Shown here one piece after another: positions 27,169 through 35,640 of a stretch of 42,157 nucleotides of DNA. Position 1 is the first letter of the stretch. Each line of letters opens with the position of its first letter. This DNA comes from Bacteroidota bacterium (GTDB lineage: Bacteria; Bacteroidota; Bacteroidia; Bacteroidales; JADFUO01), in the NCBI GenBank assembly GCA_030622635.1, contig JAUXFX010000004.1, forward strand, positions 1-42,157, written 5' to 3'. The position numbers were made by a program, and so were the translations under genes. The notes under the pieces were generated by a model, which searched no databases, had not been told where the DNA came from, and saw only the letters and a list, made by a program, of their open reading frames with translations.

Positions 27169-29559
27169 ATGAAAAGATTTTATTTATTGTTTTTTTCAAT
27201 TCTGTTAAGCTGTTTAAGTGCTACGGGTGAATTTCAGAATACTCATATCTCAAAAATTGACAGCCTTAAAAATCTTTTGAAACTAAGTTCGGATACTAAC
27301 CAAATAAATATTCTGATTGACCTCTCGTCTGCTTATCTGAGCATATCACCACAAAAAAGTATTGAATATGGTGATTCAGCTTTATCTTTGGCACTTTATT
27401 ATGATAATAAAATTAAACAAGTTATTGCTTTAAATAAAATTGGTTCAGGTTATTACTTTTTGAGTGATTTTTATAATGCACTTGAATATTTCAAAAAAGC
27501 CCTTCAAATTGCCCAGGATTTAGGCGACAGCGAAGGAGTAGCTCAGTTTCTTAATAATATTGGTATAATATATACTGAAAACCAAGAATTTGAAAATGCA
27601 ATCTTATATTACCAATCATCTTTAATCATATACCAAGAAGCTGGTAATAAACGTGGTATTGCTTCAATTTTAAATAATATCGGTTACATATTTTTTGTGC
27701 AGGGTGATTATGAAAATGCAATGGAGAACTACCAAAAGTCGCAGAAAATTAATCGTGAATTAGGCGATCAATGGGACATTGCAAATACATCAAGAAACAT
27801 AGGCGGAATTTATTTAGAACAAGGTAAATATAATGATGCTTTACAATATTTTAAAGAGTCATTAAATATTGCCAGTGAAATCGGTTCAAACGAACTTTTG
27901 CAGAACTGTTACCATACATTATCAGAACTCTATCTTGAGATAAAAGATTATAAAAAATCACTTGAATACTTCAGATTATATTCATCAATCAAAGATTCAA
28001 TTTACACAGACGAAACCGGCAAAAAAATTGCTGAATTGCAACTTGGTTATGAAATTCAGAAAAAAGATAAAGAAAACGAGATACTTCAGAAAAATAACGA
28101 AATTCAGGCTCTGAAAATTACAAGAAGCCGTAACATTAACATCTTGATAATCGCAATCTTATTAATTATACTATTACTTATACTATATATTTACAGCAGG
28201 TATCGTATAAAAATTCGCACAAACAAATTATTAAAGGAAAAAAACGAACATATAGAAAAAATCAATCAGAAGCTAATAAATTTCAACGATAAGCTTGAAA
28301 CAAGAGTCAATGAACGAACCAAAGCATTGCGGGAAGAAATTTCAGAACGCAGACAATTTGATGTTGATCTAAAAAAAGCATTAAAAAATGCAGAAGATGC
28401 CAACTATCTCAAAAATGCTTTCCTTGCAAATATGAGCCATGAAATCAGAACCCCGTTAAACGGAATTATTGGATTTTCAAGTCTGCTGGCTTCCGAACTG
28501 TCTATACGTGAAGACCCAGAACTTTATGAATATGCAGAAGGTATCCAACAAAGTGGTGACCGCTTGCTTCATTTATTGAATAATATTCTTGACATCAGTA
28601 GAATTGAAGCAAATGATATGGAAATAAAATTAGCTCCATGCCAAACAAATGAAATAGTAAAAAATATTTCCGAACTTTATAGCTTTAAGGCAAATGAAAA
28701 AGGACTAAAGTTAAATGTTAAATATAATGAAATTCCTAATGCAATTGCCGACGAAGCCAATTTAACCAAAATTATAAGCGATGTAATTGATAATGCCATA
28801 AAATACACTGAAAAAGGATTCATCAATGTTATTACAGATTATGACCCGGAAGAAAAGCAAATCCTAATAATTATTAAAGATACAGGAATTGGAATTGATG
28901 AATCATATCTGAAACATATTTTTGAAACATTCAGTCAGGAAAGCCTGGGATATTCACGTGAATTCCAGGGAGCAGGTTTAGGTTTACCTCTGGCAAAAAG
29001 AATAATAGAACTTATGGGAGGTAAAGTTAAAGTTGAATCTAAAAAAACCGTTGGTACAACCGTTACACTCTTTATTAACGCCGAAACTGAAGAATCAATT
29101 GATTCTATACCTCAGGATAAAAAAGAAATTGTAACTTTGAAAGATAAAACTGATAAAGATAAAATTGATATTTTTATTGTTGAAGATGATAAGATGAACA
29201 GAATGGTAATTGAAAAAATGCTTGATAAAATCGGAAACAATATTTCGGCAGTTGATGGAGGAGAAACAATAAAAATTATTGAAAAAAATTATAAAAAAGG
29301 AAAGATTTTTGAAATTATGCTGTTTGATATAAATTTGCCGGCTCCATGGGATGGTATTAAACTAATGAACGAAATCAAAAAAAGATGGCCGGAATACAAT
29401 AAAATCCCATTTGTTGCCCAAACAGCTTATGCTATGGCAGGCGACAGAGAGCGATTATTAGAAGCCGGTTTTGATAGCTACATATCCAAACCGGTAAATA
29501 AAAATAAACTTATTAACATAATATACAACCAACTGAAAATATTCAAAAAAAACAAATAA
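27169..29559 (+). CDS. TPR hybrid histidine kinase (tandem paralog, active-site His present)
   Basis: This 796-aa paralog of the preceding kinase has a signal peptide, TPR repeats (about 80-275; YYFLSDFYNALEYFKKALQ, YIFFVQGDYENAMENYQKSQ), one TM (about 322-345) and a coiled coil. The HisKA motif is NAFLANMSHEIRTPLNG with His424. The ATPase has VIDNAIKYT, DTGIGID, FETFSQES and GAGLGLPLAKR. The C-terminal receiver has Asp720 in LFDINLP. It should sense an envelope or cytosolic cue through the TPRs, autophosphorylate and pass phosphate to its receiver, then to an unseen Hpt protein or regulator. The 20 bases before its ATG (AATAAATACAC..ACCATG) are almost the same as before the first kinase, which marks the unit of duplication. 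Relative to its paralog it lacks about two TPR units. Confidence 0.95.
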   Translation: MKRFYLLFFSILLSCLSATGEFQNTHISKIDSLKNLLKLSSDTNQINILIDLSSAYLSISPQKSIEYGDSALSLALYYDNKIKQVIALNKIGSGYYFLSDFYNALEYFKKALQIAQDLGDSEGVAQFLNNIGIIYTENQEFENAILYYQSSLIIYQEAGNKRGIASILNNIGYIFFVQGDYENAMENYQKSQKINRELGDQWDIANTSRNIGGIYLEQGKYNDALQYFKESLNIASEIGSNELLQNCYHTLSELYLEIKDYKKSLEYFRLYSSIKDSIYTDETGKKIAELQLGYEIQKKDKENEILQKNNEIQALKITRSRNINILIIAILLIILLLILYIYSRYRIKIRTNKLLKEKNEHIEKINQKLINFNDKLETRVNERTKALREEISERRQFDVDLKKALKNAEDANYLKNAFLANMSHEIRTPLNGIIGFSSLLASELSIREDPELYEYAEGIQQSGDRLLHLLNNILDISRIEANDMEIKLAPCQTNEIVKNISELYSFKANEKGLKLNVKYNEIPNAIADEANLTKIISDVIDNAIKYTEKGFINVITDYDPEEKQILIIIKDTGIGIDESYLKHIFETFSQESLGYSREFQGAGLGLPLAKRIIELMGGKVKVESKKTVGTTVTLFINAETEESIDSIPQDKKEIVTLKDKTDKDKIDIFIVEDDKMNRMVIEKMLDKIGNNISAVDGGETIKIIEKNYKKGKIFEIMLFDINLPAPWDGIKLMNEIKKRWPEYNKIPFVAQTAYAMAGDRERLLEAGFDSYISKPVNKNKLINIIYNQLKIFKKNK

Positions 29560-29572
29560 TAAAATTTAAAAA

Positions 29573-30805
29573 ATGAGTACAGATAAATCAAAAGAAGAAT
29601 TTTTGAAGGAAATTTCCGATTTAAACCAAAAAATTCAACAATTGGAAACCGATCTTTCAAATATTAGAGAAAAGGCTGATATTTCAAACCGTTTAAAATC
29701 TATGTTTCTGGCAAACATCAGTCATGAAATTCGCACCCCAATGAACGGAATCATTGGAATGTATAATGTTCTGAAGCAAACCGAATTGACTGACGAACAA
29801 CGTGAATACCTTGATATTATCAATTTATCAGGCAATAACCTTTTAACAATTATTGATGATATACTTGACTTGGCAAAAATAGAATCCGGACAGTTAGAGC
29901 TTGAACATAATAATTTCAGTTTAGAGAATGAATTAAACCATGTAATAAACCTGCTAAAAGACAAGGCAAAAGGCAAAGGAATTGAACTGTTTTCAAAAAT
30001 TCAACCGGAAATACCAGATCTATTAATTGGCGACCCGATAAGATTAAAACAAATAATAATCAACCTTGCAAATAATGCTATTAAATATACCAAAGAAGGA
30101 AGTGTAACGATTGAGATAGAATTATTAAACATTAAAAATAATAGTGTCGAATTAAAATTCAGTATAATTGATACGGGTATCGGAATATCTCCTGAAGATG
30201 AAGAAAAGTTATTTAAAGCATTTTCTCAAATTGATTCTTCAACAACTCGTAAATATGGTGGTACAGGTTTGGGTCTTGCAATTTCGAAACATTTATCATC
30301 ACTTATGAACGGTAATATTGGTGTTGACAGCGTTGTAGGAAAAGGCTCCACATTCTGGTTCACAGCTCATCTTGAAGTAGATTCTACAATTGATACACCT
30401 TCTGAAATAAAATTAATTAAAGAACAAAAAGAACAATTAAGCATCCTTTTAGTTGAAGATAATTTACTTAATCAAAAATTTGCATCGGCAACACTAAGAA
30501 AAGAAGGATATAATATTGATATAGCTAAAAATGGGAAAATTGCACTTGAAAAATATAAAAATAATTATTACGACCTGATATTGATGGATATCCAAATGCC
30601 CGTTATGGATGGTATTGAAGCAACAAAGGAAATCCGTGCTATTGAAGAAAAAAATAATGTTAATGATAGAATTAAAATAATTGCCATCACAGCTTATGTT
30701 ATGGAAAAAGACAGAAAAATGTGTTTGGCTGCAGGAATGGACGAATACCTTGCCAAACCCTTTAAACCAAAAGAATTATTGGATTTAATTGATTTTGTAA
30801 TGTAA
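29573..30805 (+). CDS. Soluble hybrid histidine kinase (HisKA-HATPase-receiver)
   Basis: The 410-aa protein has no signal or membrane segment. It has a short coiled coil (residues 5-40), HisKA with [13 protein letters not shown] (His51) and an ATPase domain with [31 protein letters not shown], and [12 protein letters not shown]. The C-terminal receiver shows LLVEDN, Asp339 in [16 protein letters not shown] and LAKPFKP. All conserved residues are present. It lies 13 bp after the second TPR kinase and is therefore probably co-transcribed. A role as a cytosolic signalling partner of the TPR kinases is plausible but inferred from position only. No DNA-binding output is attached to any of the three. 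Confidence 0.94.
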   Translation: MSTDKSKEEFLKEISDLNQKIQQLETDLSNIREKADISNRLKSMFLANISHEIRTPMNGIIGMYNVLKQTELTDEQREYLDIINLSGNNLLTIIDDILDLAKIESGQLELEHNNFSLENELNHVINLLKDKAKGKGIELFSKIQPEIPDLLIGDPIRLKQIIINLANNAIKYTKEGSVTIEIELLNIKNNSVELKFSIIDTGIGISPEDEEKLFKAFSQIDSSTTRKYGGTGLGLAISKHLSSLMNGNIGVDSVVGKGSTFWFTAHLEVDSTIDTPSEIKLIKEQKEQLSILLVEDNLLNQKFASATLRKEGYNIDIAKNGKIALEKYKNNYYDLILMDIQMPVMDGIEATKEIRAIEEKNNVNDRIKIIAITAYVMEKDRKMCLAAGMDEYLAKPFKPKELLDLIDFVM

Positions 30806-30818
30806 ACTTTTTAAGAGC

Positions 30819-32147
30819 CTAATTCACTTCCAACAACTCCACTTCAAAAACCAAAGGAGTAAACGGTGGAATATCACTTCCTTTTCCTCTTTCTCCATAT
30901 CCGATTATTGATGGAATAATAAACTTGGCTTTGCCTCCTTCATTCATCATAGCAACACCTTCATCCCATCCTCTAATAACCTGGCCTTTACCTAATGTGA
31001 ATTCAAACGGTTGTCCACTGTCAAGTGATGATTGAAGCTTTGTACCATCTGTTAAATAAAGTGTATAATGTACCTTAACTTTTTTTCCGCTTTCTGCTTT
31101 TTCGCCGGTACCTTTTAAGGTTTCAATGTAATACAAGCCGTCTTTAGTAGGTTTTGATGTAATATCATTGTCTTTAATATATTTAGTTATTTTTGTTTTC
31201 TCGCTCTTCATCAATTTTTGCTTTTCAGCTTTTTGTTTTTCTCTTTCCTTTGCTTTTTCCTTTTCATATTCGGCTTTTGAGCGAACATCAATAATTTCAA
31301 CATCATATAAAAGTGTAGAAAACGGAGGTATAACTTCTCCCCTGCCCATTTCTCCAAAAGCAATACTTGAAGGAACTATTAAGTTTGCTTTTCCACCTTT
31401 TTTCATTTTTCCTAAAGCTTCTTCAAGTCCATCTGTGTCAAACTTTTTACCATATTCAATTTCAATAGGTTCGCCTCTATCTCTTGTTGAAAATATTTTA
31501 TTACCATTTATTGTATTAATTGTAAAATGAATTTTAACCCAATCGCTGGTATCAATTCTTGAACCTCTGCCTCTTTTTGTTTCAATATAGTATAATCCTG
31601 ATTCAGTGGGCTTAGTTGTAATTTTATTATCACTAAGGTATAATTTCAATCTTTCTCCTTCTTCAATTTTTAATATTGCATTTCTTTCCTGCTCTTCTTT
31701 TCTAACTTCTTCTTCTGTTTGAATATCATTAAGTTTTACATTAAAATACAAAACACTATTACTGTCAATAAATGGAGGTAGCTTAGGTGATCTGGCAGTT
31801 ATATGAAAAAACGAATCGGCACTAATAATAAAAGTTGCACTATCGCCAACCGACAAATAAGTCAGAGCCTCATAAAAATCACCTTTAAACTGAGGTTCAA
31901 TAATAGGTATCTTAACAGGGCGTTTTGATTTATAACTGCTGAATATTGTTGAATCTTTTGTTCCGTATTCCATATCAATATTAACAATATCGGTTAGAAT
32001 AGGCTTTAGTGTATCGTTCGAAACATGAATTTTATAATACAAACCCGTATCGGTTTTTTTAAAACCCGGATATTTTGAATCACATGCACTGAAAATTAAA
32101 ACTGATGCCACTAAAACTGACAAATAACTTTTAATACTTTTTTTCAT
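30819..32147 (-). CDS. Lipoprotein with three tandem FKBP-type peptidyl-prolyl isomerase domains
   Basis: The 442-aa envelope lipoprotein (signal ending IFSAC, Cys22) contains three FKBP-like domains: about 30-145 (degenerate, lacking the usual active-site residues), 180-290 (with GLEEALGKMKKGGKANLIVP and IPPFSTLLYDVEII) and 335-441 (the most canonical, with VKVHYTLYLTDG, VIRGWDEGVAMM and IPPFTPLVFEVEL). A charged helical linker (about 290-335, KEKAKEREKQKAEKQKLM) separates domains 2 and 3. PPIases of this type assist folding of exported proteins in the periplasm. The gene is convergent with the kinase operon, 13 bp away, with no clear terminator between them. Confidence 0.9.
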   Translation of the reverse strand: MKKSIKSYLSVLVASVLIFSACDSKYPGFKKTDTGLYYKIHVSNDTLKPILTDIVNIDMEYGTKDSTIFSSYKSKRPVKIPIIEPQFKGDFYEALTYLSVGDSATFIISADSFFHITARSPKLPPFIDSNSVLYFNVKLNDIQTEEEVRKEEQERNAILKIEEGERLKLYLSDNKITTKPTESGLYYIETKRGRGSRIDTSDWVKIHFTINTINGNKIFSTRDRGEPIEIEYGKKFDTDGLEEALGKMKKGGKANLIVPSSIAFGEMGRGEVIPPFSTLLYDVEIIDVRSKAEYEKEKAKEREKQKAEKQKLMKSEKTKITKYIKDNDITSKPTKDGLYYIETLKGTGEKAESGKKVKVHYTLYLTDGTKLQSSLDSGQPFEFTLGKGQVIRGWDEGVAMMNEGGKAKFIIPSIIGYGERGKGSDIPPFTPLVFEVELLEVN

Positions 32148-32189
32148 TTTATTAAATTGTTTTAAGTTAATTATATAATATTTATTTAT

Positions 32190-32312
32190 TTATTTATTAT
32201 TTTGTTTTTTTAAATTATAAATTATCCCCCAACTAATTGAAAAAGAACGATTATAAACATTTGTAAAATAATCATATATCTCTGATGACGGAATTTTATT
32301 ATTATCACCCGT
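32190..32312 (-). pseudogene. C-terminal remnant of an outer-membrane beta-barrel-like protein
   Basis: A 40-codon open segment with no start codon reads IPSSEIYDYFTNVYNRSFSI and ends SWGIIYNLKKQNNK before a stop. The final amphipathic strand (RSFSISWGIIYNL) is the usual closing beta strand of Bacteroidota outer-membrane proteins. Upstream on the same strand is an in-frame stop and AT-rich sequence, so the rest of the gene is lost. It lies in the leader region between the FKBP lipoprotein and the DHH phosphoesterase genes. The assignment is from pattern only. Confidence 0.45.
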
Positions 32313-32420
32313 TTATCCGTAAACAAGGTGCAAAATTAAAATAAATTTACTTTATCTGCTTTTTTTAACAATATTTTTTTTATTTCCTAAACTTCAACCT
32401 TAGCCTTTTTAAATATTATT

Positions 32421-33434
32421 TTAATAATTCAACTGCTTCCTGTATTGCGGAAGCAATTCCTCAAACTTTTTAACTGTCTGCTCCAGCGATAGATATGAAC
32501 TACCTCCGGCAGCATTTTTATGTCCACCACCTTCAAAGTGTTTTTTGGCAAATTCATTAACTAAAAATTCTCCTTTTGACCGAAAAGATAATCTTATTAA
32601 TTTTTGTTTTTCAATAAATAAAACTGCAAAATTGATGTTTTTAATAGAAAGTGAGTAATTTACAACATCTTCAGTATCACCAACCTTATAATTGAATTTT
32701 TTTAAATCTTCAGCCGACAAATAAATATATGCTGTGTGGTATTCATTAAGTACTTTTAATTTTTCGCTTAAACAGTATCCAAGTAATCTTAAGCGGTTCT
32801 CGGAAAAAGTATCATAAACCAATCTGTGAATATATTCACCATCAACACCCAATTTTATTAATTCGGCAATAATCAGATATGTTTTTTCATAGTTGCATAA
32901 ATAACTGAATGAGCCGGTATCAGTAACAATTCCAACATAAATACATTCGGCAATTGATTTATTTATCAGATGTTTTTCTCCTAAATCAACAATAAAATCA
33001 TAAACAAGTTCTGAAGCAGATGAAGTTTTAACTGATGAAATAATATAATCAAAATTATCTTCTGGTTGTGGATGGTGGTCAATTAAAATCTTTATTGCAC
33101 CGGAATTTTTTAATGGCTCCGAAAATTTCTCCGCCCGTTGAAATGAGTTAAAATCGAGACAAAAAATTATATCAGCATTATTCAATAATTCCAACGCTTT
33201 TTCCTGTTGATGTTTATAAATTAAGATTTTATCACAATTGGGCATCCATGCTAAAAATGCAGGATATTCACTAGGAACTATCACGCTAACATTATGGTTC
33301 TTTTGTAATAAAAAATTATACATTGCCAGTGAAGAACCAATTGCATCCCCATCAGGATTGAGATGAGAAGTAATTATTATGTTTGACGGTTTGTTAAGAA
33401 GTTCCTTAACTTTTGAAAATTTAATAGTTGTCAA
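32421..33434 (-). CDS. nrnA: DHH/DHHA1 family phosphoesterase (oligoribonuclease/pAp phosphatase NrnA-like)
   Basis: The 337-aa cytosolic enzyme has the DHH-family metal motifs: SHLNPDGDAIGS (His24, Asp28, Asp30), an Asp in CLDFNSF, DHHPQPEDNFDY, and VTDTGSFSYLCN. The C-terminal DHHA1 motif is EGGGHKNAAGGSS. NrnA-type enzymes degrade short RNA oligonucleotides and dephosphorylate 3'-phosphoadenosine-5'-phosphate. It is divergent from ndk, the adjacent nucleotide-metabolism gene. Confidence 0.9.
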   Translation of the reverse strand: MTTIKFSKVKELLNKPSNIIITSHLNPDGDAIGSSLAMYNFLLQKNHNVSVIVPSEYPAFLAWMPNCDKILIYKHQQEKALELLNNADIIFCLDFNSFQRAEKFSEPLKNSGAIKILIDHHPQPEDNFDYIISSVKTSSASELVYDFIVDLGEKHLINKSIAECIYVGIVTDTGSFSYLCNYEKTYLIIAELIKLGVDGEYIHRLVYDTFSENRLRLLGYCLSEKLKVLNEYHTAYIYLSAEDLKKFNYKVGDTEDVVNYSLSIKNINFAVLFIEKQKLIRLSFRSKGEFLVNEFAKKHFEGGGHKNAAGGSSYLSLEQTVKKFEELLPQYRKQLNY

Positions 33435-33562
33435 TTGATTTTTTTATTTTTTAAATAAATTGCGTTATCATGTTATTATACTATATATCCTGTAAAACTT
33501 TGTTTTTTTAGCAAAAGTATTAATAAAATTTATAAAATATTCAAACGAAATAAATAAAGTAT

Positions 33563-33570
33563 TATTTTTG
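33563..33570 (+). promoter_or_regulatory. Possible -7 element for ndk
   Basis: TATTTTTG fits the phylum's TAnnTTTG -7 box and lies about 31 bp before the ndk ATG. The expected -33 TTTG is not clearly present about 20 bp upstream, so the call is tentative. The opposite strand of the same spacer holds TACTTTTG (33512-33519) for the divergent nrnA gene, about 78 bp before its start. Confidence 0.4.
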
Positions 33571-33601
33571 GGCAAATTTTAATTAAACTTATATTAAGAA
33601 A

Positions 33602-34021
33602 ATGGTAGGAAACAGAACATTTACAATGATTAAGCCCATGGCAGTAAAAAACGGATTTGTCGGACCTATAATGAACAAAATTCATGAAGGTGGATTCAGA
33701 ATTGTTGCCATGAAATTTTTAAAGTTATCACTTGAACAGGCACAGGAATTTTACGCTGTTCATAAAGGAAAATCATTTTATGATGACCTTTGTTTCTTTA
33801 TGTCCTCAGGACCTATTGTTGCAGCAATACTTGAAAAAGAAAATGCCATTGAGGCATACAGAGAGCTTATAGGAGCGACTAATCCTGAAGAAGCAGCTGA
33901 AGGTACTATAAGAAACTTATATGCAACCTCAATACAAAAAAATGCTGTTCACGGTTCTGATTCTGATGAAAATGCAATAATTGAAAGTAATTTCTTCTTT
34001 TCGGAATTTGAAAGATTCTGA
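33602..34021 (+). CDS. ndk: Nucleoside diphosphate kinase
   Basis: Ndk transfers the gamma phosphate between NTPs and NDPs to balance nucleotide pools. The 139-aa length is standard. Family signs are [11 protein letters not shown] at the N-terminus, [13 protein letters not shown], and [33 protein letters not shown] is the nucleotide-binding stretch, and the phosphohistidine is His117 in [12 protein letters not shown]. All catalytic residues are visible. Confidence 0.97.
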   Translation: MVGNRTFTMIKPMAVKNGFVGPIMNKIHEGGFRIVAMKFLKLSLEQAQEFYAVHKGKSFYDDLCFFMSSGPIVAAILEKENAIEAYRELIGATNPEEAAEGTIRNLYATSIQKNAVHGSDSDENAIIESNFFFSEFERF

Positions 34022-34030
34022 TTAAGATTA

Positions 34031-34080
34031 CGCCCTTCGACGGAGTTTATCTTGAGCTTGTCGAAAGGCTCAGGGTGACG
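34031..34080 (+). repeat. REP-like hairpin after ndk
   Basis: CCCTTCGAC and GTCGAAAGG flank a 19-nt interior and are followed by CTCAGGGTGACG. The same TTCGACAAGCTCAGGGTGAC wording is a widely scattered intergenic element in many bacterial genomes. It lies directly behind the ndk stop and may act as a transcript end. Confidence 0.6.
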
Positions 34081-34120
34081 ATTATTACGGATTACGAGTT
34101 ACGAGTTACGAATTACGCTT

Positions 34121-34197
34121 TACTCCTTACTCCCTACTCCCTACTCTCTACTCCCTACTCTCTACTCCCTACTCTCTACTGCTACTCCCACTCCCAC
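34121..34197. repeat. 14-bp-period tandem repeat (CTACTCC/CTACTCT words)
   Basis: CTCCCTACTCTCTA is repeated about three times and extends with variants of CTACTCC on both sides. It reaches the stop codon of the HTH gene (minus strand). Upstream lie GATTACGAGTTACGA-type words. It is low-complexity, non-coding and probably slippage-derived. Confidence 0.7.
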
Positions 34198-34649
34198 TAT
34201 TCAGGGATATATTGCTTAAATGAATCATCGGTATAAAACACAATAATTTTCTCAATCTCTTTCTTATCTGTTGTTTTTGAACTAATTTTTTGTTTATTTG
34301 GTACAGTTGATGTTGTAGAATCAAGATTTTTTATTTTTTCTATACCGGATACTTCATCCTTTTTTTCTTCTTCCGATAATTTTGATGTGAATAAATCATT
34401 TTCAACTCTACCTCTTGTAACTTCAGCCACATTTTCCTGATCACTCATCATTATTCCCTTGCCAAATAAAATCCAGTCCGAATTGATTTCAGGGTATGTT
34501 TTTAATATTTTCTGTATAAATTCAAGACCCGGCTTATTTCTTCCTGAAAGCACATGAGAAATACTTGAACGCTGAACTCCTATTTCATCAGCAAATTTTG
34601 CCGATGTTAAATTTTTATGTTTTAAAATTAAAGCTATTCTATTTAACAT
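34197..34649 (-). CDS. XRE-type helix-turn-helix transcriptional regulator
   Basis: The 150-aa protein has an N-terminal HTH_3 domain: MLNRIALILKHKNLTSAKFA, DEIGVQRSSISHVLSGRNKPGLEF, IQKILKTYPEINSDWILFGKG (to about 65). The middle (70-130) is Glu/Lys/Ser/Thr-rich and probably disordered. The end KIIVFYTDDSFKQYIPE is a short conserved strand typical of this Bacteroidota regulator family. It should bind DNA as a dimer. Its own start codon overlaps the palindrome ATTGTTTACAAT and its upstream region carries TTTACAAATGTAAA-type sites, so it is likely autoregulated. No divergent gene is present. Confidence 0.9.
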   Translation of the reverse strand: MLNRIALILKHKNLTSAKFADEIGVQRSSISHVLSGRNKPGLEFIQKILKTYPEINSDWILFGKGIMMSDQENVAEVTRGRVENDLFTSKLSEEEKKDEVSGIEKIKNLDSTTSTVPNKQKISSKTTDKKEIEKIIVFYTDDSFKQYIPE

Positions 34650-34733
34650 TGTTTACAATATTAATATTTATTTTACAAATGTAAATAATATATCAATAAC
34701 AAATGTAATTTTTAATAATTCACATTTGTAAAC
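34648..34733 (-). promoter_or_regulatory. Probable promoter and operator of the HTH regulator
   Basis: On the minus strand TACATTTG (34676-34683) matches the TAnnTTTG -7 box, about 27 bases before the ATG; no good -33 box is visible. The box lies inside the inverted repeat TTTACAAATGTAAA (34672-34685). A second dyad, ATTGTTTACAAT (34648-34659), covers the start codon. Further similar words are AACAAATGTAAT (34698-34709) and TTCACATTTGTAAAC (34719-34733). The arrangement suggests that the regulator represses its own gene. Confidence 0.55.
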
Positions 34734-35640
34734 CTTTAAATATATCTAAAATACTGTAATTTTTAGTACATGTTTTTAATATCTAATTTGCTGTTTATCT
34801 TTTATTTAATATCATACTTTTATAAATAAATTAAATATTTCTCCTTTAATAATAATACATTAATCTTATGCTTTAGATAAATATTTTAATTAACTGATAT
34901 ACTTTACATTAAAATGTAAATGCTACTAATTTTAGTAACTTTTTAACAATTTCATTACTTTTATAATTTAATACGATAAATTAATTTTGTAAACTATATA
35001 TTAACAAATGTAACCTCTGTTTTAAATCATTAAATTACAATGGCTTACAATTAAATGATTACAAAAGTTATTATTAGGTTAGTAATGTAAATACTTATCC
35101 TTAAAACCGGTAGGTTTGTAATTATCTAACCATTTAACAATTTAACCATTGCTGGTTACTTGTTTTACACTTTGTTTTTTTCCTAAAAGCTTATGAAATT
35201 AATTGTTCAATACCCCTACTCTATGATTAATATTTTATATCAACTTAGAAATCCACTTTGTATTCCAATAATAAAATCCTGATAAAAATAATTGGAAATA
35301 CAATGGAAATAATTAGAAATTGGAAATTGATGGGAATTGGGGAAACTGGAATAATAAGAATTAAGAATTAAGATTTGAGATTTGAGATTTGAGAATTATG
35401 TATAATCATTGTTCGCAAAAAACATTCCATTTCTAAAACAATTATCTAACCTTTATTATTTATAAAAAGCCGCGAATTCGCTAATTATAAACGAATTATA
35501 ATATTTGGTATTTTTTGTAATTCGCGCATTAGCGGCTAATATTTAGATAATTAAGAAAATTCATGAATTAATCAGGCTAATACATAAATTCAATCATTTA
35601 AACATTTAACAATGAAGCAATGAAACCATTCAACCATTTA
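34650..35640. other. 991-bp gene-free region with palindromes and relic repeats
   Basis: No credible reading frame is seen on either strand. The left half (to about 35100) is very AT-rich and repeats TTTACA/TGTAAA half-sites, including an 18-bp dyad TTTACATTAAAATGTAAA (34903-34920) and TACTAATTTTAGTA (34924-34937). The right half holds low-complexity words (AACCATTTAAC, GAGATTTGAG, GGAAATT), the 14-mer AACATTCCATTTCT (35421-35434) and a GCCGC hairpin (35468-35537). It could be the site of a lost gene. Confidence 0.7.
35468..35537. repeat. Long imperfect hairpin repeat (AGCCGC...GCGGCT)
   Basis: AGCCGCGAATTCGC and GCGCATTAGCGGCT face each other across about 42 bases, with an inner AATTCG/CGAATT pair. 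Non-coding; it resembles REP-type elements of Bacteroidota genomes. Confidence 0.55.
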
